Shown here piece by piece: positions 52,731 through 56,674 of a DNA stretch of 56,674 nucleotides. The stretch is from Streptococcus loxodontisalivarius (lineage in GTDB: Bacteria; Bacillota; Bacilli; Lactobacillales; Streptococcaceae), in contig NZ_JAFBEH010000010.1 of NCBI RefSeq assembly GCF_016908645.1, forward strand, positions 1 to 56,674, in the 5' to 3' direction. A program made the position numbers and the translations under genes. The notes under the pieces are model-generated. The model had not been told where the DNA came from, made no database searches, and saw only the letters and a program-made list of their open reading frames with translations. The first letter of the stretch is position 1; every line of letters starts with the position of its first letter.

Positions 52731-54176
52731 TTATAGATATTTTTTAGCGATTTCTAGGTCACCAGGATAGGCTGCGCGTTCACCTTTGACGATTTGGAAG
52801 GCGTCGGCACCTTTTCCTGCGATAATAATGGCATCCAACTCGCTTGACGTTAATTGACTGGCCTTTTGGATTGCCTCTTCACGGTCCACAATAATTGAAA
52901 CAGGACGCTTGATGTGACTGGCAATCTCTTGGCAGATGTCTGCTGGATCTTCGAAGTTAGGGTCATCTGCTGTTAGGATAATATCGAGATCTGGGTAGCT
53001 ATTGATAACACGACCAAAGTCAGCACGACGGCTTTCTCCTTTATTTCCGGGAGCTCCTAGAATCAAAATCAATTGGCCTTTTTGGTGTTGGGCAACGACA
53101 TCGAGCAGTTTTTCAAGACTGTCTCCATTATGGGCGTAGTCAACAAAGATTTTGGCACCATTGGCTTGAGTGAGGACTTCCATACGTCCAGGAACTGATG
53201 TTTCTGCAATTCCTTTTTGAATGTCAGATAGGCTAGCTCCCAATCGAAGACAGGCTAGACCAGCTGCGATAGCATTTTCCTGATTGAAGTGACCAATCAA
53301 TTGAATATCGTAATGACCAGCTAGTTTACCTTCAAGATCAAATGAGAAGGCTTGGGATTGACTGATAGTATTTTGAGACTGGCTACCGTAAAAGTCATGT
53401 TCTTGGTCTCTCACCTGCTCTTTGAGAACTTGGAAATGGTCCATATCACTGTTTACAATGACTGCTCTGCTATTTTCCATCAAAAGACGCTTGTGGTAGA
53501 AGTAGTCCTCGAAGGTCGGATGCTCAATCGGTCCGATATGGTCAGGACTGATGTTGAGGAAAACGCCGACATCAAAGGTCAAACCATAGACACGCTGGGT
53601 CAGGTAAGCCTGGCTGGAAACCTCCATGATGAGGTGGGTCATACCGTTGTCAACAGCCTCCGCCATCATAGCGAAGAGGTCCAGACTCTCAGGTGTTGTG
53701 AGCTTAGACTTGAAGAAAGTCTTGCCATCAAGAGTTGTGTTCATGGTTGATAGCATAGCGGGTTTGTGATGTTGACTGAGAATCTTGTAAGCAAAGTAGG
53801 CAGCAGTGGTTTTTCCCTTAGTTCCTGTAAAGGCTAGAAGTTTGAGCTTTTCCTGAGGATTCTTATAGAAAGCCATAGCAATCAAACTCATAGCCTGTTT
53901 AATATTGGAAACCAAAATAAGAGGAATATCAACTTCGTAATCGACTTCTGAAACATAGAAAGTCAGTCCTGCCTCAATTGCAGAAAGAAGGTAATCACGT
54001 TTAAAGGCTGCACCCTTGGCAAAAAAGAGAGTCTCTCCATCGACTTGTCGGCTATCATAGGAGATTTTTTGGAAGGTCAGTCCAGACATATCATAGACAT
54101 AGTCTCCATCCTTGATAATCTCACGAAAATTGTGGTCATTTTTTAAAATGCTTAATGTTTGTTCAATACTTATCAT
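52731..54176 (-). CDS. murE: UDP-MurNAc-L-Ala-D-Glu:L-lysine ligase
   Basis: Adds L-lysine to the UDP-MurNAc-dipeptide in peptidoglycan synthesis. 481 aa: N-terminal UMP-binding domain, central ATPase with [28 protein letters not shown] and the C-terminal domain. The substrate motif reads [13 protein letters not shown] rather than DNPR marks L-lysine instead of diaminopimelate specificity. The start ATG has no ribosome-binding site and lies 7 nt after its -10. Confidence 0.95.
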   Translation of the reverse strand: MISIEQTLSILKNDHNFREIIKDGDYVYDMSGLTFQKISYDSRQVDGETLFFAKGAAFKRDYLLSAIEAGLTFYVSEVDYEVDIPLILVSNIKQAMSLIAMAFYKNPQEKLKLLAFTGTKGKTTAAYFAYKILSQHHKPAMLSTMNTTLDGKTFFKSKLTTPESLDLFAMMAEAVDNGMTHLIMEVSSQAYLTQRVYGLTFDVGVFLNISPDHIGPIEHPTFEDYFYHKRLLMENSRAVIVNSDMDHFQVLKEQVRDQEHDFYGSQSQNTISQSQAFSFDLEGKLAGHYDIQLIGHFNQENAIAAGLACLRLGASLSDIQKGIAETSVPGRMEVLTQANGAKIFVDYAHNGDSLEKLLDVVAQHQKGQLILILGAPGNKGESRRADFGRVINSYPDLDIILTADDPNFEDPADICQEIASHIKRPVSIIVDREEAIQKASQLTSSELDAIIIAGKGADAFQIVKGERAAYPGDLEIAKKYL

Positions 54177-54183
54177 GCTTACT

Positions 54184-54234
54184 ATTTTAGACTTTATGCT
54201 AGTGTTTTACAAGTGACAAGCAAAAGTTTATAAT
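54184..54234. promoter_or_regulatory. divergent murE/flippase promoters with overlapping -35 boxes
   Basis: Minus (murE): TTGTAA (plus 54207-54212), 17 bp, TAAAAT (plus 54184-54189), then 7 nt to ATG 54176. Plus (flippase): TTTACA (54206-54211), 17 bp, TATAAT (54229-54234). The two -35 hexamers overlap by 5 bp. Confidence 0.75.
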
Positions 54235-54240
54235 GGATTT

Positions 54241-54655
54241 ATTTAGAAATCACAGATTAGTTTTTTAGTATCGTTCAGAACTATCTTGTCTTTTGATAAC
54301 TTTCTTAGGTGGTGGGGTCGTAAGCAAACCTTTGGTTTCATTACTAAAGAAAAAGCCTCAAGTCTTTTTCTTTCCCCCGAGCGACTTCGTCGCTCTTAAC
54401 ACCACGGCGAAAGTTATCGTTTAGAACTCGCTTAGCTCGTTGCAGTAGGAATTACTATTTTGATACTAAGCTGCTTTCGAAAATAAGTAAGATAGTAGAG
54501 CGAAAAGTATTTTATTAAAAAAGAAAATGATTTCTGAACAAATAGTATAAAATAAAAGTCTTTTGATACTTTCCTTAAGCTATGCCAGGGAACTAAGAAA
54601 CTCCGTGACATAGCAATGAAAGTGTCTTTTGATGCTTACTACAGAAAGAATAAAC
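54241..54655 (+). ncRNA. long structured 5' leader of the flippase gene
   Basis: The predicted transcript starts near 54241, 415 nt before the ATG. Nested helices: P1 54265-54272/54462-54469 (8 bp), P2 54295-54304/54409-54418 (10 bp), P3 54309-54314/54400-54405 (6 bp). Three hairpins lie inside: 54326-54338, 54346-54373 (10 bp), 54379-54395 (7 bp, TTC loop). A second element, 54565-54573/54618-54626 with 54579-54584/54609-54614, repeats the P2-internal loop-P3 plan. All helices are seen in the sequence; function is inference. Confidence 0.6.
54269..54634 (+). repeat. direct repeats inside the flippase leader
   Basis: TATCGTTCAGAACT (54269-54282) and TATCGTTTAGAACT (54415-54428) match at 13 of 14 positions. 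GTCTTTTGAT plus A, A or G occurs at 54288, 54558 and 54624, marking the 5' edge of both folded elements and the end of the second. Confidence 0.75.
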
Positions 54656-56299
54656 ATGTCAGAAAAAGAAAACAAACTGTCTCAGCAGGAGCAGATGGTC
54701 AGAGGGAGTGCCTGGCTAACAGCTTCTAACTTTATCAGTCGCCTTCTGGGTGCCTTTTACATTATCCCTTGGTATAGTTGGATGGGATCTCATGGTGAGG
54801 AGGCTAATGCCCTCTTCGGGATGGGTTATAATATCTACGCCATCTTCCTATTGATTTCAACAGCAGGTATTCCTGTTGCTATTGCCAAGCAAGTTTCTAA
54901 GTATAATACCTTAGGCCAAGAAGAGACAAACTACTATCTACTGAGAAAAATTCTCAGTTTTATGATGATTCTAGGCTTTATTTTCGCTCTTATCATGTAT
55001 CTGGGCTCTCCTTTGCTAGCTAGCATGAGTGGTGGTGGAGCAGAGCTAGTTCCTGTTATGAAGAGTCTATCTTGGGCTGTCTTTATCTTCCCAGCCATGT
55101 CTGTCATGCGCGGCTTTTTCCAAGGTTTTAATAATCTTAAACCTTATGCCATGAGTCAAATTGCAGAGCAGGTTATCCGTGTCATTTGGATGCTGATGAC
55201 AGCCTTTATGATTATGAAGCTTGGTTCAGGAAATTATGCTGAGGCTGTTGTCCAGTCAACCTTCGCAGCCTTTATTGGGATGCTTGCCAGTCTAGCAGTT
55301 CTTTTCTTCTTTTTATGGAGAGAAGGCATGCTCTTTAAGGTCTTTGGTAAGAAGCCAGAATCTGTTACTGTTGACACTAAATCAATCATTATTGAAACAG
55401 TCCGTGAGGCTATTCCTTTCATTATCACAGGTTCAGCCATTCAGCTCTTCCAAATTGTTGACCAATTTTCATTTATCAATGTGATGGAATACTTTACAAG
55501 TCAGTCTAACCAAGAGCTTAAGATTGTCTATGCCTATTTCTCAAGTAATCCAAACAAGGTAACCATGATTTTGATTTCTCTGGCGACAGCTATCGGTGGA
55601 GCAGGTATTCCGCTCCTGACAGAAAACTTTGTCAATAAGGATCAAAAAGCGGCAGCACGACTTGTCATCAATAATCTTAATATGCTCAATCTCGTCTTGC
55701 TCCCAGCCTTGACTGGCTCATTGATTCTAGCAGCACCGCTCTATACCATCTTCTACGGAGCGCCAAGCTCACAGGCACTTTGGCTCTTTGTCGGTGCCCT
55801 CCTTCAGGTACTCTTCCTAGCCTACTACAGTATTTTGGCACCAATGCTTCAGGCTCTTTTTGAAAATCGCAAAGCTATTACCTACTTTGTCTATGGTTTG
55901 GTGATTAAGGTTGTTCTTCAAGTTCCTTTCATCTATTTCTTCCATGCCTACGGTCCGCTCCTCACAACGGCTATTGGTTTGGCAGTACCGATTGTCCTCA
56001 TGTTCAATCAAATTCAGAAGGTAACTCGATTTAACCGTCAAAAGATCTTCAAATCAACCCTACTCTATGTGCTTATGGCACTTGTTATGGGAATTGTTGT
56101 AGCCGTGGTAACAGGTCTCTTATCGCTCTTTATGTCACCTACAACACGTGTGACAAGTGTTATTTATCTGGTGCTAGTTGGTGCGATCGGTGTGGCAGTC
56201 TATGGTAGTCTTTCATTGATGACCAAGACTGCAGATGATTTGCTGGGTGCGCGTGCAGAAGGTCTCAGAAGACGTTTTAAAATTAAATCACTCAAATAA
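54656..56299 (+). CDS. MurJ/YtgP-type polysaccharide flippase (MOP superfamily)
   Basis: 547-aa flippase, probably moving lipid II outward; the S. pyogenes YtgP orthologue complements E. coli MurJ. About 14 helices; VRGSAWLTASNFISRLLGAFYIIPWY is the streptococcal N-terminal signature, with the basic region and later IPLLTENFV typical. ATG 54656 (MSEKENKLSQQEQ) is taken as start; ATG 54632 is possible. Divergent from murE, which acts earlier in the same pathway. Its stop overlaps the end of the IS transposase frame. Confidence 0.9.
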   Translation: MSEKENKLSQQEQMVRGSAWLTASNFISRLLGAFYIIPWYSWMGSHGEEANALFGMGYNIYAIFLLISTAGIPVAIAKQVSKYNTLGQEETNYYLLRKILSFMMILGFIFALIMYLGSPLLASMSGGGAELVPVMKSLSWAVFIFPAMSVMRGFFQGFNNLKPYAMSQIAEQVIRVIWMLMTAFMIMKLGSGNYAEAVVQSTFAAFIGMLASLAVLFFFLWREGMLFKVFGKKPESVTVDTKSIIIETVREAIPFIITGSAIQLFQIVDQFSFINVMEYFTSQSNQELKIVYAYFSSNPNKVTMILISLATAIGGAGIPLLTENFVNKDQKAAARLVINNLNMLNLVLLPALTGSLILAAPLYTIFYGAPSSQALWLFVGALLQVLFLAYYSILAPMLQALFENRKAITYFVYGLVIKVVLQVPFIYFFHAYGPLLTTAIGLAVPIVLMFNQIQKVTRFNRQKIFKSTLLYVLMALVMGIVVAVVTGLLSLFMSPTTRVTSVIYLVLVGAIGVAVYGSLSLMTKTADDLLGARAEGLRRRFKIKSLK

Positions 56300-56674
56300 A
56301 TAAGGTACACTAACTTTTGTATCTGTTCTTGAAGAGGCTGGGCAAAAACGAGCTTCAACATAAAACCACCCAGTGATTTCTGTCTCGAAAACAATCAAGA
56401 CGAAAGAATCACTGGGTGGTTTTTGAGTATGTGACGTTTTTAAGGCTAGATTCTTAGCCAATTTTGTAAGATTCATGCTCATAAAGAGGAAGCCAAGCTC
56501 CGTTTGGACTGCTTGATTTCCTCTAACGTGAACTCTGCGAACGCCAAAAACGCTCTTTAACCTACCAAAAACGGGTTCAACATCGATTTTCCGTTTGGCG
56601 TAGATACGAGAGCCTTCTTGGCTATGTAATTCTTCTTTGACGAGTTCCTTAAAATAATTCCAAGTGGGATTGTA
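56288..56674 (-). CDS. IS1182-type transposase, C-terminal part (cut by window end)
   Basis: Only the last 128 codons are present. Reading from the edge: YNPTWNYFKELVKEEL, then GSRIYAKRKIDVEPVFGRLKSVFGVRRVHVRG, the C-terminal block of IS1182-type DDE transposases with the catalytic Glu in DVEP. The frame has no stop inside the element: it passes through the hairpin at 56362-56423 and the terminal repeat, and ends at 56288 in flanking DNA, 12 nt into the flippase gene. Activity cannot be judged from this fragment. Confidence 0.8.
   Translation of the reverse strand, partial: YNPTWNYFKELVKEELHSQEGSRIYAKRKIDVEPVFGRLKSVFGVRRVHVRGNQAVQTELGFLFMSMNLTKLAKNLALKTSHTQKPPSDSFVLIVFETEITGWFYVEARFCPASSRTDTKVSVPYLFE
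56334..56674 (-). mobile_element. IS1182-type insertion sequence, right end (partial)
   Basis: Terminal sequence GAGGCTGGGCAAAAAC (56334-56349), then a 17-bp perfect hairpin arm pair 56362-56378/56407-56423, probably blocking read-through, then the transposase C-terminus. The other end lies outside the window. Confidence 0.8.

Noticed and set aside
54295..54418. T-box riboswitch
   Set aside because: AGGTGGT and ACCACGG recall the T-box sequence but are 85 nt apart, and Stem I motifs and a specifier loop were not found.
54235..54655. RNase P RNA or another housekeeping RNA
   Set aside because: The conserved GAGGAAAGTCC and matching 3' blocks are absent.

Overview
The window reads as a chromosomal segment of a low-GC Gram-positive coccus, most likely Streptococcus and probably the salivarius group (S. 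salivarius, S. vestibularis, S. thermophilus). Grounds: the streptococcal order rsmH-ftsL-pbp2x-mraY; yidC2 with acylphosphatase; a lysine-type MurE; RdgB with the streptococcal N-terminal extension; a streptococcal XerD-like protein beside scpAB; DUF4059 next to trxB; DUF1803; and an LPSTG-anchored Thr/Ser/Glu-repeat adhesin. Species assignment is from memory of gene order and protein sequence, not from a search.

Layout. 1-160: probable left end of an ISL3-type insertion sequence, cut by the window. 161-2895: yidC2 and acyP on the minus strand, divergent from an RNA methyltransferase and an HD protein. 2894-3383: a non-coding cluster of at least eight hairpins. 3453-7230: Bax-inhibitor-type membrane protein, lysA, MATE exporter, yneF. 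7231-7433: candidate structured RNA. 7459-13278: a tightly packed run racE-rdgB-yfcE-cbpB-xerD-like-scpA-scpB, then rluB-yidD (cell wall precursor, nucleotide sanitation, c-di-AMP sensing, chromosome condensation). 13304-16102: trkH/trkA potassium uptake on the minus strand. 16257-16398: candidate sRNA with its own promoter and terminator. 16464-19259: trmL, HD hydrolase, FMN riboswitch-ribU, PAP2 phosphatase. 19323-25986: bioY with a BirA-type operator, zinc-finger protein, S66 peptidase, mnmL-mnmM tRNA modification pair, an ABC ATPase, a CNNM/CBS protein, pflA. 26099-30653: unknown membrane protein, transketolase, lipase-membrane fusion. 30873-37576: proBA and the rsmH-ftsL-pbp2x-mraY division cluster. 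37701-43158: DEAD-box helicase, cystine-type ABC transporter, DUF4059, trxB. 43283-47508: ppaC, LPXTG adhesin, DUF1803. 47548-51330: siderophore ABC transporter on the minus strand. 51668-56299: formate/nitrite channel, a MITE, murE (minus) and a MurJ-type flippase (plus) behind a long structured leader. 56334-56674: right end of an IS1182-type element.

The gene content is almost entirely housekeeping. RacE (D-Glu), MurE (L-Lys addition), MraY (lipid I), the flippase and PBP2x are steps of one peptidoglycan pathway. LysA can supply the L-lysine that MurE uses.

The unusual material lies between genes. (1) A 415-nt leader before the flippase can fold into a nested multi-helix structure (54265-54469) plus a second related hairpin. 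Its promoter shares an overlapping -35 with the leaderless murE promoter. (2) Six genes look leaderless: the -10 TATAAT-like box ends about 7 nt before the ATG and no ribosome-binding site is visible. (3) A compact candidate sRNA lies between trkA and trmL. (4) A 131-bp MITE at 52462-52592 carries the same 16-nt terminus as the IS1182-type element 3.9 kb away. (5) The FMN riboswitch has a very large internal insertion and a clear ribosome-binding-site sequestering hairpin. No tRNA, rRNA or CRISPR array was seen.
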